Positions 28,297-37,016 are shown, counted from the stretch's first letter. The stretch: DNA of 64,000 nt from JAAZKI01 sp012799905 (GCA_050949415.1 JBMNFR010000009.1:558001-622000), one strand, 5' to 3'. Numbers and translations are program-made. The notes: generated from the letters alone by a model not told the origin.

Positions 28297-29050
28297 CACC
28301 GCCCTTCCCCCGTCCCTCTCCGCCCTTTTCATCCATCACCATTGCCCGCTTGCCGTCGGCAATCATCTGAAAGCGCACTAGCCGACCGCGCAGTTCCTGG
28401 TCGTAACGCTTTTCCAAGCCGGAAACGCCGCGCTCCAAGCCGTGCTCCTCGTCCAACTCCACTTCGCCCAGCAGCGCTGACTCCGGTGCTCCCGGCAACG
28501 TCTTCCGAACGAAATACGCGTGCAGCGAAACCGTTGCCGGCGCTCCGGCTGACACCGAATGCAGGATGTCATCCGACAGAGTCAAATCATGCTCCAGAAC
28601 GACATCCTTGCCCAGACAACCCGGCAGCGCTGATACGGCCGGCAGCAGCGGCGCAAGTTCCTTGATTTGCGCGCACTCCGCTCGTTCGGCCAGAGCTTCC
28701 GACAAGGTAGCCGGGACGCGCCAAAGAAGCCGAAAACGACGTTCAGACCAGGCGAGCACCCGGCCATCGGCAGCGATAATGCGCCCGCGCAGGCCAGGTA
28801 TCCACAGCTCCTGGGAAACACGATGCTTGGCCCGCAACGCTTCCTGCTGGCCTGAAACGTGGTGCGCCAACCAGATGAGGCGGCCGAACAACACGACGGC
28901 GCCAATCGCAAAAACAATCAATAAATGCCAGGCACGGCGTATGCGACGCTCTTCCACGCCTCGCCGCATCGCGACCGCGCCCGGCATTGTTCGTGCAACG
29001 GTTCCCGCCACGTCTCCATGCTCTCCCACCCTGCCGTCAAACGCAATCAA
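28268..29050 (-). CDS. PBP2/FtsI-type dimerisation (pedestal) domain protein without transpeptidase
   Basis: A 260-residue protein that looks like the N-terminal half of a class B penicillin-binding protein. One membrane helix lies at about residues 40-63 (WHLLIVFAIGAVVLFGRLIW). The PBP dimerisation signature GLRGRIIAADGRVLAW is at 86-101 and GVSGLEKRYDQELRG at 208-222. In FtsI and PBP2 the transpeptidase domain starts soon after this point. Here the frame ends 38 residues later, and the FtsW frame begins across the stop, so no SxxK, SxN or KTG motif exists. The nominal TTG at 29050 overlaps the upstream stop; ATG 28987 is another possible start. It may activate FtsW without crosslinking activity; that is an inference. 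Confidence 0.7.
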   Translation of the reverse strand: MIAFDGRVGEHGDVAGTVARTMPGAVAMRRGVEERRIRRAWHLLIVFAIGAVVLFGRLIWLAHHVSGQQEALRAKHRVSQELWIPGLRGRIIAADGRVLAWSERRFRLLWRVPATLSEALAERAECAQIKELAPLLPAVSALPGCLGKDVVLEHDLTLSDDILHSVSAGAPATVSLHAYFVRKTLPGAPESALLGEVELDEEHGLERGVSGLEKRYDQELRGRLVRFQMIADGKRAMVMDEKGGEGRGKGGDVHLGKVNP

Positions 29051-29283
29051 GGCGCGTCAACAGCACAAGCGCGCAACACGGCGACGACATGACCGGACGG
29101 CATCTGGGCAGACAGTCCGCCCCCCTCGCCCGCCAAATCCATGGCCAGCCGCCGTGTGTCAACAGCATGACGACCGCCCTCGCGGACAGTCGCCAACGCG
29201 ACGCTCATCATAAACCAGCAGACCAGGCCAAACATGACCCGGGCAAACAACCGCCGTCCTCGCTCAGTGTAAAAATACGCCAT
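29047..29283 (-). CDS. Small membrane protein, FtsL-like position
   Basis: A 78-residue single-pass protein: short basic N terminus (MAYFYTERGRRLFARV), one membrane segment at about 16-33 (MFGLVCWFMMSVALATV), and a short external part. GAGGAGAGGCGAC gives a strong ribosome site. The next gene starts within its stop codon, so translation is coupled. Size, topology and location between mraZ and the PBP-like gene match FtsL, which joins FtsB and the FtsW-FtsI complex, but no coiled-coil heptads are obvious and sequence similarity cannot be claimed. Confidence 0.55.
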   Translation of the reverse strand: MAYFYTERGRRLFARVMFGLVCWFMMSVALATVREGGRHAVDTRRLAMDLAGEGGGLSAQMPSGHVVAVLRACAVDAP

Positions 29284-29448
29284 GTCGCCTCTCCTCTGAA
29301 ATTGCCCCTGACTTCATCTTGAGGCTCATGCAAATCCGCCTTGTAACCTTAATACTACCAGAAAAAAGCGTCCGTTTTCTCACTGCAACGCCTTTCCCTG
29401 CCCAAATGTCACACATCCGCATTGCCCCTAAGCCGTCCTCACGCTTCT

Positions 29449-29874
29449 TCATTCAGAATCGTCCATCTCGTGCATTTCGCGTTCCCAGTCTCCCGCCTTC
29501 CAGACCTCGACCCAGGTTCCGGCGCCGACAATCACCATCTCGTCCCCCGCCTCAAAGCCAAAAAATTCTCGCATGCTGGTAGGAATTGTCACTCTGCCTT
29601 GGTTGCTGATTTCGTCACTCTGGCTCATCGCTCCGATCCGCCGTCGCTGTCGGCGCAGCTTCGGATCAGTCAAAACCATGTCTGAATCGCTGTCCAGCTG
29701 CCGGCAGTAGACTTCCCACTGCGCCGCCGGGAAAATTCCCAGGCAGCCTTCCGGCAGACAGTAAAACACCACGCTCCGATTCCCGGTCGCACCAAAATCA
29801 AACATCATGTACGGCGGGAGCTTTATGCGCCCGTTAGCGTCAAGCGTGCATTTGTTCCGCCCGTTGAAACGCAT
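29449..29874 (-). CDS. mraZ: Division/cell-wall cluster regulator MraZ
   Basis: MraZ is a DNA-binding transcription factor that controls the dcw cluster in many bacteria. The 141-residue protein has the usual length and two AbrB-like half-domains: CTLDANGRIKLPPYMM (residues 9-24) and EISNQGRVTIPTSMREFFGF (88-107). The central segment LRRQRRRIG is also typical. ATG 29874 begins the family N terminus MRFNGRNKCTLD. Upstream lie a sigma-70-like promoter and three 10-bp-spaced TGGNA repeats matching MraZ boxes. Unusually, no rsmH gene follows; a 165-bp gap separates it from the FtsL-like gene. Confidence 0.93.
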   Translation of the reverse strand: MRFNGRNKCTLDANGRIKLPPYMMFDFGATGNRSVVFYCLPEGCLGIFPAAQWEVYCRQLDSDSDMVLTDPKLRRQRRRIGAMSQSDEISNQGRVTIPTSMREFFGFEAGDEMVIVGAGTWVEVWKAGDWEREMHEMDDSE

Positions 29875-29943
29875 TTGTACACGACCTCTGCTGACTCACA
29901 TTTAACCAGGACGACTCAAGAGATATTCCAAAACATGGCTACG

Positions 29944-29972
29944 GCATGCCATATCATTCCATTTCATTCCAT
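29944..29972 (-). promoter_or_regulatory. Probable MraZ operator (three 10-bp repeats)
   Basis: Read on the minus strand, three direct repeats ATGGAATGAA, ATGGAATGAT and ATGGCATGCC follow one another without gaps. Known MraZ boxes are short TGG-containing direct repeats with a 10-bp period. The repeats sit directly downstream of the -10 box of the mraZ promoter, a position suited to autorepression. Confidence 0.65.
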
Positions 29973-30002
29973 AGAATATCGCATAGGATTCGCTCTTGTC
30001 AA
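29973..30002 (-). promoter_or_regulatory. mraZ promoter (sigma-70 type)
   Basis: On the minus strand a perfect TTGACA (-35; 30002-29997) is followed after 18 bp by TATTCT (-10; 29978-29973). The spacing is acceptable for a housekeeping sigma factor. It reads toward mraZ about 100 bp away. The remaining part of the 351-bp divergent gap toward the DUF4838 gene shows no recognisable element. Confidence 0.6.
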
Positions 30003-30225
30003 ATCTTTTTTTACAAAAAAAGACGATTTGCAGTTTTTTGTGGCTGTCGCAGGTCGCGGCTCTGCGGGACGCTCGCTGTGGACACGGTGGACGGCGGCAA
30101 CCGCTTCAACCTTGATATATTCCGCTGCTGGCATATCTTAAAACAATTCCTGCGCAGACAGGTTATGTAATTCTCTCCTACCGCTCAAATTGTTTTGTTA
30201 TCTTACTTAAAGCCGGGAAAAACAG

Positions 30226-33200
30226 ATGAAAATGCGTCTCTTCAGCCTCCTGACTGTCGCTATGCTTCTATTGAGCAGCGCCTTGCCGGCCGCGCCCACA
30301 GCAGTAGATTTCTATCCTCACCCTCCCCGGCACGCCATCCTTGATGCCGAAAAGCCCCTGCTGCTAATCCAGGACGGCATTGCGAATCTGGAGATTGTGG
30401 TCGCGCCCGAGCTGCCTCGGCAGGTGAAGACCACTGCGGCGGGCGAATTAAAAACATTTCTGGAAAAATCCTTTGGCGTCAGCATCCCGGTGGTGCCGCA
30501 GCCCAGCGGCGAGAAGGTCAGCCTGGTTCTGGGACTGACCTCCCTGACCCGCGACCTAGGTGTCGATGTAAGCGGCTATGCCCGGGACGCTTTTGTCATC
30601 AAGGCCTTCGGGAACATCATCGTGCTGGCAGGCCAAGATGACAAGCGCGCTACGGGCTGGTCTATGCAGCGTGGGACAACCTTCGCAGTTTACGAATTCC
30701 TGGAGCGCTTCCTGGGAGTCCGCTTCTATTTTCCTGGCGAGCTGGGCACCATCGTGCCCCAACACCGCACCTTGAGCATCCCTTCCCCGGATATCCTCGA
30801 ACGGCCGGACTTTCATGCCCGCAAGCACAGCAATGACGGCGCCTGGTTTCTGGACACACCGACGGCGGGACTGACGGCGCAAGAGATTCAGGAAAAGCAG
30901 GAGGCGTCCGCCAAAGTGAACCGTCCCCTGAACATCCTGCGTCAGCGCATGCAGACCCGCTACATCCCCAATTGTCACAGCCTGGAACGCTCAGGATATC
31001 TGGAGCGTTTCGGAAAAACGCATCCGGAATATTTTGCTTTGACGGCGCAGGGCAAGCGCCTGGTCGACAAGCGCGAATCCGTGCTGGCCGGCAATCTCTG
31101 CTTCCTGAATCCCGGCTTTCGAGAGACGCTCTACCAGGATGCCAAGGCCTTCCTGACAGGCGTGAGCGCCAAAGAGCGCGGAGTTTACCTGGAGCGCTTT
31201 GACAAATGCGTTTGGGACCAGAGCGCTTTCCAGGAAGGCTTTTTCAACATCATGCCCAAGGACTGGTTCTCACCCTGCCATTGTGAACTCTGCCACGAGC
31301 GTCACCAGCAGCCGGACAAAGGCGGGAACATCGTCTGGGAGCTGGGGGTGGAGGTCGCTCGACGCTTGCAGAAGGAAAACATCCCCGGCTACATCACCAT
31401 GATGTCCTACGGTCATTATACTGCACCTCCGCCGATTGAGTTCCCAGACAACCTCCTCGTGATGGTGGCAGTGAGCGGTCCTTGGGAGGAAGGCGGCCCC
31501 ACCCAAGCGGCTTCCGATGCGCGCATCCGCGCTTGGCGGGATACAATCGGCAAAAAAGTCTGGCTCTGGAATTACACCAACAAATACGGCGCACGTGATC
31601 TTCCCGGCATACCTTGTTTTTCCCACCGGATCATCCCGCAGTATTATCAGCGCATTGCCAAAGAGGACTTGATTTTTGGTTCCTTTCTGGAAAGCGAGGC
31701 TGATCGTTTCATGTACCAGTACTTGAATTATTACGTCTATGCCAAAGTCGCCTGGGACAACCAGGTTGATGTCCCGGCGCTGTTGCAGGAGCATTTCCAG
31801 CTGATGTTCGAACAAGGGGCGACGGAAATGCAGCAGTTCTTTGATCTGCTGGAAGACTTATGGGTGCATAAAGTAGTGGCCAATATCGTGGAAACACCGG
31901 TCGGGCCGACCAGCATTCCTCCATCCAGTTATGACCTCTGGCACAAAGTCTATTCTGAAGACATGCTGAAGCACTTCACCGCCTTGCTGGATAGCGCCGA
32001 GGCAAAAACCAGCGGTCTGGCCCAACGCCGAGTGGCGCTGATGCGAGAGCAGCTCCTGGTTCCCTTGCAGGCGGAGCGGGACAAATATTTAGCTGACAGC
32101 CAAGCCATCGGCGATTGGAGCTGTGAGGTCAAGGTAAAGAAAGGTCAGGCCGAGCTGGTTATTGACGGTCAGCTCAACGATCCACTCTGGCAGGAATGTC
32201 AACCGCTGTATCTGCTGCCGGCCTTCAACCTCAAGAAAATCAGTGATGTCTGCGAAGTCACCACCATAGTTCGCGTTGCCCGCGATGATGAGCACCTCTA
32301 TATCGCCTACGACTGTCGGGAGCCGCAGATGCCGCTCTTGGTCTGCGAGGAGCGCCAGCGGGACGACCACCGCACCTGGGCGGACTCCAGCCTGGAGATT
32401 TTTCTGTACCAGGAAGGCGGCGCCAGGCAGTTCTATCATCAGTGGATCATCAATGCCCTGGGCAGCATCTCGGATTATGAATACGAACGCATCGGCGCCA
32501 AGTCAATCGGCGACATCGGCTGGAACAGCAGCTGCCAGTACGCCGTGCAGCGCCTGGAAGACCGCTGGACCGCCGAAGTAAAAATCCCCCTAGCGGAAAT
32601 CTCCTACGACCCCAACCGTCCGCTGCGGGGAAATTTCAACCGCAGTCGTTATATCAAGACCGACGCCCCGTACACCAAGCTTTATACCTGGAGTTATTTT
32701 ATCAAAGGATTCCACGCCATCGACGCCTTCGGGATTCTCAGCATGGAACCATTGCAGGACAACAACCTGCTGCGGAACGGAACCTTCGCCGCGCCGCAAA
32801 AAGGACGCACCTTCGGCCCCTGGTTTGCCCATCCTGAAGATGTCACCCCTGACAACCCGCGCATCACACTTGACCAGAGTTTGTTTATCAAAGACGGTCA
32901 GAGCATCAAGCTTCACAACCCGGACCCCGAACGTCGTCTGCTCATCACTCAGTACCTGGATGACAAGCTCAAAGAGAACACCACCTACCATATTTCCTTT
33001 ATGGTTCGCCTGGAAAATGTCCAGCCCACCAAAGCCGGCGGCGGTGTATTCATTAACCCGGTGTACAGCAAAAACAACTGGTTCCCCAAAAATCCCTATA
33101 CTGGTAACATGCCTTGGACCAGGCAGGGATTCACTTGGACCACTGGCAGCCGCAATGAAGAACGGCCCAATATCGCAACCAGAAGTTATGTCAGGCTCTA

Positions 33201-33261
33201 TATGCTCAACGCCACTGGAACGGCCTGGTTCGATGATGTCAGCATCACCGAAGTGAAATAA
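30226..33261 (+). CDS. Secreted DUF4838 protein with CBM9-like and CBM4/9-like domains
   Basis: A 1,011-residue secreted carbohydrate-active protein. The signal peptide (LFSLLTVAMLLLSSALPAAP) is followed by an alpha-glucuronidase N-terminal-like domain (about 55-200, ELKTFLEKSFGVSIPVVPQP, FLERFLGVRFYFPGELG), a DUF4838 catalytic-like barrel (about 270-560, HPEYFALTAQGKRLVD, CHCELCHERHQQPDKGGNIV), a CBM9-like beta sandwich (about 640-830, VIDGQLNDPLWQECQPL, ADSSLEIFLYQEGG), and a C-terminal CBM4/9-like module (about 845-1011, NLLRNGTFAAP, AWFDDVSITEVK). This layout is common in Lentisphaerae and Verrucomicrobia polysaccharide degraders. The substrate is not known. Confidence 0.87.
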   Translation: MKMRLFSLLTVAMLLLSSALPAAPTAVDFYPHPPRHAILDAEKPLLLIQDGIANLEIVVAPELPRQVKTTAAGELKTFLEKSFGVSIPVVPQPSGEKVSLVLGLTSLTRDLGVDVSGYARDAFVIKAFGNIIVLAGQDDKRATGWSMQRGTTFAVYEFLERFLGVRFYFPGELGTIVPQHRTLSIPSPDILERPDFHARKHSNDGAWFLDTPTAGLTAQEIQEKQEASAKVNRPLNILRQRMQTRYIPNCHSLERSGYLERFGKTHPEYFALTAQGKRLVDKRESVLAGNLCFLNPGFRETLYQDAKAFLTGVSAKERGVYLERFDKCVWDQSAFQEGFFNIMPKDWFSPCHCELCHERHQQPDKGGNIVWELGVEVARRLQKENIPGYITMMSYGHYTAPPPIEFPDNLLVMVAVSGPWEEGGPTQAASDARIRAWRDTIGKKVWLWNYTNKYGARDLPGIPCFSHRIIPQYYQRIAKEDLIFGSFLESEADRFMYQYLNYYVYAKVAWDNQVDVPALLQEHFQLMFEQGATEMQQFFDLLEDLWVHKVVANIVETPVGPTSIPPSSYDLWHKVYSEDMLKHFTALLDSAEAKTSGLAQRRVALMREQLLVPLQAERDKYLADSQAIGDWSCEVKVKKGQAELVIDGQLNDPLWQECQPLYLLPAFNLKKISDVCEVTTIVRVARDDEHLYIAYDCREPQMPLLVCEERQRDDHRTWADSSLEIFLYQEGGARQFYHQWIINALGSISDYEYERIGAKSIGDIGWNSSCQYAVQRLEDRWTAEVKIPLAEISYDPNRPLRGNFNRSRYIKTDAPYTKLYTWSYFIKGFHAIDAFGILSMEPLQDNNLLRNGTFAAPQKGRTFGPWFAHPEDVTPDNPRITLDQSLFIKDGQSIKLHNPDPERRLLITQYLDDKLKENTTYHISFMVRLENVQPTKAGGGVFINPVYSKNNWFPKNPYTGNMPWTRQGFTWTTGSRNEERPNIATRSYVRLYMLNATGTAWFDDVSITEVK

Positions 33262-33270
33262 CCGCGAAAA

Positions 33271-33296
33271 AGCCCGTGAGGGAATATTCCCCGCGG
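33271..33296 (+). terminator. Possible hairpin after the DUF4838 gene
   Basis: CCCGTGAGGGA and TTCCCCGCGGG pair over about 11 bp with one mismatch and one wobble, separated by ATA, 10 bp after the stop codon. There is no T-run after it, so this is weak evidence for termination. Confidence 0.3.
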
Positions 33297-33420
33297 GTCG
33301 GAAAAGGCCGTGGCAGTCAGCGCAACTCCCTGGGGATGTTCGCTGTCCAAAGTCCGCAGCACTATAATAGAACGCCATCAATACCCACTGCGATTCCACA
33401 TTGCCCGAACCCAGCAGACC

Positions 33421-34533
33421 ATGTCCACAAGCAACTATTTTCAGCGTCTGAAGAAGATTCCTGTCGGCACGACCGTCATTGCCGGCCCTTGTTCGGCGGA
33501 AAACGAAGACCAGATTTTGGTCACTGCCCGCAGCTTGCAGCGGCTTGACGTCGGCCTATTCCGAGCCGGAGTCTGGAAGCCGCGGACGCGGCCAGGGGCC
33601 TTCGAGGGTTGCGGCGAAATAGCTCTGTCCTGGTTGACCAAGGCGAGGCAGGAAACCGGCATCCCAATCGCCGTCGAAGTCGCCAATGCCAAGCATGCGG
33701 AAGCTGCCTTGCGGGCTCAGGTGGACGTGCTCTGGATCGGCGCCCGAACCACTGTCAACCCATTTGCCGTCCAGGAAATCGCCGAGGCCATCCGCGGCGT
33801 TGACATTCCTGTCATGGTGAAAAATCCGGTCAACCCGGAACTGATGCTCTGGCTCGGCGCTATTGAGCGACTGCAAGAGGCCGGCTGCCAGGACATCGCT
33901 GCCATCCTGCGGGGATTTTCCTGCCTGTCAACCGGCCGATGGCGCAATGAGCCGCTGTGGCAAATCGCCATTGACCTGCGACAGCATCTGCCCGGAATAC
34001 CTCTCTTCTGCGACCCGAGCCATATTGCCGGTCGCAGCGACGGCGTCGCAGAAATCGCCCAGGAAGCCCTCAATCTCGATTTTGACGGCCTGATGATTGA
34101 AGCGCATTGCTGCCCTGAGCAGGCGGTCAGCGACGCTGCGCAGCAGCTGCGGCCCGAAGACCTCGGCGCCATCCTGGCCAAGCTAGTCGTCCGCCAGCGC
34201 ACCAGTGACCCCGGCAGCGCCTGCCAGCAGCGCCTGTTGGAATTGCGGACGGAAATCGACAGCCTGGACGCAGCCTTGGTGACGACGATGGCTCGGCGCA
34301 TGGCTGTCAGCCGCGCTATCGGCGACTTGAAGCGCGCCAACAACCTGACCGTCCTGCAACGTTCGCGCTGGGAGCAAGTGCTCAACCGCGCCCGCGCTGA
34401 GGCCGAACGCCTCGGCCTGAGCGTCAAGCTGATTGAGGACGTCTTCAAACTGCTGCATCAGGAGTCGATCAATCTCCAGCAGCAAATCTTGAAGAACGAC
34501 GGCGACGCCCCGCAATCACCTCGGCAGCCCTGA
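33421..34533 (+). CDS. Bifunctional DAHP synthase / chorismate mutase
   Basis: First enzyme of the shikimate pathway fused to chorismate mutase, about 370 residues. The N-terminal domain is the class I-beta DAHP synthase type: VIAGPCSAENEDQILVTA (about 17-34), FRAGVWKPRTRPGAFEG, LWIGARTTVNPFAVQEIAEA, MVKNPVNPE, PLFCDPSHIAGR, and DGLMIEAHCCPEQAVSDAAQ. The C-terminal 100 residues are an AroQ-type mutase: LLELRTEIDSLDAALVTTMA and RMAVSRAIGDLKRANNLTVL. This fusion with the mutase at the C terminus is known from Bacteroidetes and related phyla. ATG 33421 is chosen by homology; no good ribosome site is visible. The last 65 bp overlap the convergent glycosyltransferase gene. Confidence 0.93.
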   Translation: MSTSNYFQRLKKIPVGTTVIAGPCSAENEDQILVTARSLQRLDVGLFRAGVWKPRTRPGAFEGCGEIALSWLTKARQETGIPIAVEVANAKHAEAALRAQVDVLWIGARTTVNPFAVQEIAEAIRGVDIPVMVKNPVNPELMLWLGAIERLQEAGCQDIAAILRGFSCLSTGRWRNEPLWQIAIDLRQHLPGIPLFCDPSHIAGRSDGVAEIAQEALNLDFDGLMIEAHCCPEQAVSDAAQQLRPEDLGAILAKLVVRQRTSDPGSACQQRLLELRTEIDSLDAALVTTMARRMAVSRAIGDLKRANNLTVLQRSRWEQVLNRARAEAERLGLSVKLIEDVFKLLHQESINLQQQILKNDGDAPQSPRQP

Positions 34534-35698
34534 CTAAAGTGACGGCTGCCAACAAGCCCAGTGGCGGAACCAGGTACAGCGAAAACCGCCCGTCATTGTC
34601 ATTGAAGGTCAGAGCTACGACCAAGGCGTGCGCCAGCACCAGAGCCAAAGCAAGGCGGACTTCAAGCCGCTGCTGCCCCAGCCAAGCGCCGGCAGCGCCG
34701 AGAAACGCCAAGGGCAAATATACGGCCAGCAGCACAGCGTTGTGCGCCGCCGAGTAGCCCGGGCGAATCCGCAGGAAAAGCACGGCCAGACGTCGCAGCG
34801 CCAGATGGACGCACGCTATGGGATGGCGGACGATGTAGGCGACAGCGCCGAGATACGAGCGGTCATCACCGTCTGGCGGCGGCATTGCCACTCGCCACAA
34901 GTCTTCCTGCCAGACCACCTCACCGGCATAGAGTTTGTCAACCGGACTTTGCCCGGAGATGCCCTGCCGGAAGCCGCGTCCGCCAAAGGCCAGCGTCAGA
35001 AACAGCAGGACTACGGCCGCACCGCCAACCAACCGCCAGGGCCAACGCCACTTGGCGTGGCCAATCCAAAACAGCGCCACTGCCGGCAGCATAATCCAGC
35101 CGGAAGGCCGCAGCAAGGCAAACAGAACGATGACCGCAGTAGCCAGGACATAGCGCCAAGAACGCCCTGGCGGCATTGCCCATAAAGCCAACCAAAGCGT
35201 AAAGCAGACAGCGGAGATGTACAGGGACTCGGTCATGACAAATGTGTGCCAGACCGGAAAATCGGGATTCAAAGCAAAGATGGCCCCGGTCACCGCCGCC
35301 AAGCCGGAACCGCCGGCTCGCCGGGCGACCGCCATCAGCGCCAACAGCGCCAACAACGCCATCGCCACCTGCAAGACAACCAATCCGCGCAGACCAACGC
35401 CGCTCCACAAGCAGGCCGCCACAATCCAGACATAGCCGCGATAAGGAGTCTGTTCAGCTGTCAGCGGTTCGCCGGCCAGAACCTGTTCCGCTCCGCTGAT
35501 GTATCGATAGGAGTCGCCGCTGAAACGAATTCCGGCAGGAGTCGACTCTCGCCATGACGCTGGCCCGACATAACCGCCGGCAGGAAACACGCCGGGATGC
35601 GTCAGCAAAAAGCACGTGGCCAGGATGATGACCACCGCGCACGCAACAAACGCAGCCGGATACAAATGCTTTGCCATGACTCGCTCGGCCGGATGCAT
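34469..35698 (-). CDS. Membrane glycosyltransferase (GT39/ArnT-like, PMT_2 type)
   Basis: A 409-residue polytopic protein with about nine or ten hydrophobic segments. The first external loop carries FSGDSYRYISGAEQVLAGEP followed by YRGYVW, reminiscent of the DD/DE-type loop of lipid-phosphate-sugar glycosyltransferases such as ArnT and RgtA-D. MTESLYISAVCFTLWLA is also typical. Such enzymes use polyprenyl-phosphate sugars to modify envelope glycans on the outer face of the inner membrane. The ATG at 35698 follows GTGAG; ATG 35677 is an alternative. The C-terminal end overlaps the DAHP synthase gene tail to tail. Confidence 0.72.
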   Translation of the reverse strand: MHPAERVMAKHLYPAAFVACAVVIILATCFLLTHPGVFPAGGYVGPASWRESTPAGIRFSGDSYRYISGAEQVLAGEPLTAEQTPYRGYVWIVAACLWSGVGLRGLVVLQVAMALLALLALMAVARRAGGSGLAAVTGAIFALNPDFPVWHTFVMTESLYISAVCFTLWLALWAMPPGRSWRYVLATAVIVLFALLRPSGWIMLPAVALFWIGHAKWRWPWRLVGGAAVVLLFLTLAFGGRGFRQGISGQSPVDKLYAGEVVWQEDLWRVAMPPPDGDDRSYLGAVAYIVRHPIACVHLALRRLAVLFLRIRPGYSAAHNAVLLAVYLPLAFLGAAGAWLGQQRLEVRLALALVLAHALVVALTFNDNDGRFSLYLVPPLGLLAAVTLVRAAEVIAGRRRRSSRFAAGD

Positions 35699-35785
35699 AA
35701 TCTCACGCAGACAAACAATACTCCGGCCTGGCCGCACCCGCCGACAGCAGCCTGGCGGGTACGGACAGACGGCCGTACCGTCACG

Positions 35786-36838
35786 TCAATACAACAGAAC
35801 TGTCCCCAGGGTGTTGTTAGGGTCTTCGATATGGGCGGTGACCGCAGTGTCAATTTCCGCCAGCGGCAGGCGATGCGTCGTCAAACACTTCACATCCAGC
35901 TTGCCTTCTGACATCAGGCGCAGGGCCAGCTCCATATTCGTCCTCGTGGTCCAGCGCATAAAGACGGGCGGATAGCTGGCCTGGCCGAGTTCCCAGGCGT
36001 CGTCATGGTAGCCCGGGCCGGTGCGAGCGCAGCAGCGCAAGTCGAGGTTGCCGAGAGCAGCGCCCCAGCCGCACAGCGTCTTCAGGCCGCCGACCATGGC
36101 GATGCGGCCCATGCGATGCGTATCCGGGCTCAACTTCATGACGCTGTTAACCTGCTCCAACGACTTCGTGCCGTCGCCTCCAAAAGCCATCACAGCCAGG
36201 TCAAAGCCGTAGCCGCGGGTGAATTCCTCAGCCTTGGCCTGGGCATCATCCGTCCCGATCAGGGTTGTGCCGTCAATACCCCAGCCGCGCGCAATGTCCA
36301 ACCGGAACTGGCTCATGTCCCAGCCCATAGCATAAACGCCGGCGATCTGCCCGAGCCGGGCGGCCATCTGACCGACCAGACCCATGCCGACGACCAACAA
36401 ATACTCCCCGAACACCGGCTCAGCGCGGCGCAGGGCGTGCATTGAGGTAATGGCCAGGTGGGCGTAAGCGCCTTCTTCGAAGCTGACATTTTCCGGCAGG
36501 AGACAGCAGAGATTCTGCGGCACGACCGAGATGTTGGTGTGCTGGGCATAGCCGCCGCCCATGCAGGCGACGCGGTCGCCGGGCTTAAAGGCAGTCACGC
36601 CATCGCCAACTGCGGTGATTTCGCCGGCATTCTGATAGCCGAACGGCCGCGGTGTTCCGACCTCAGTCTTGCCTTCCCGGCGGGCGGTCTTAGCGCCGCT
36701 CAATTCCGTTCCAGGGCTGATCAGCGACGCATGTACCTTGACTTCCACCATGCCTGGCTTCAATTCCGGAACATCCTGCTCAATAACTCGACCATGCCCT
36801 GTCCCATCCAGAGCCCCGATGTAACGTTGTCTGCTCAT
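35786..36838 (-). CDS. MDR-family dehydrogenase (threonine dehydrogenase-like)
   Basis: A 350-residue medium-chain dehydrogenase/reductase. GroES-like N-terminal part: VKVHASLISPGTELSGAKTA, FGYQNAGEITAVGDGVTAFK, PGDRVACMGGGYAQH. Rossmann part: LLVVGMGLVGQMAARLGQIA at about 146-165. The four-Cys structural zinc lobe is missing, and SPGTE occupies the position where classical enzymes have their catalytic Cys motif, as in a branch of zinc-poor members found with sugar-oxidising Gfo/Idh/MocA enzymes. Likely function is sugar or polyol oxidoreduction; the substrate is unknown. Transcribed alone, with a heptamer array about 180 bp upstream. Confidence 0.8.
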   Translation of the reverse strand: MSRQRYIGALDGTGHGRVIEQDVPELKPGMVEVKVHASLISPGTELSGAKTARREGKTEVGTPRPFGYQNAGEITAVGDGVTAFKPGDRVACMGGGYAQHTNISVVPQNLCCLLPENVSFEEGAYAHLAITSMHALRRAEPVFGEYLLVVGMGLVGQMAARLGQIAGVYAMGWDMSQFRLDIARGWGIDGTTLIGTDDAQAKAEEFTRGYGFDLAVMAFGGDGTKSLEQVNSVMKLSPDTHRMGRIAMVGGLKTLCGWGAALGNLDLRCCARTGPGYHDDAWELGQASYPPVFMRWTTRTNMELALRLMSEGKLDVKCLTTHRLPLAEIDTAVTAHIEDPNNTLGTVLLY

Positions 36839-37016
36839 TGCTGTCCTTTTTTCTGCTGCTCAACATATAACGATGTAACGCCTGCCACGACCCTTCACGG
36901 AGCGGTCGTCGCCCGGCGGTTCTGGCGTCTATCAAGATACTGCAAACAAGGGCGTTTGCAAATGCGCTCCCCAGAGAACGAAAAGCCCGCCGTATGCCTC
37001 CCCCTCGCCCTTAACG

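Noticed and set aside
29264..29452. A 62-residue minus-strand frame overlapping the mraZ stop codon (ATGA) and the start of the FtsL-like gene
   Set aside because: No recognisable features, a composition unlike a membrane or cytosolic division protein, and it overlaps the strong ribosome site of the next gene. Left as non-coding.
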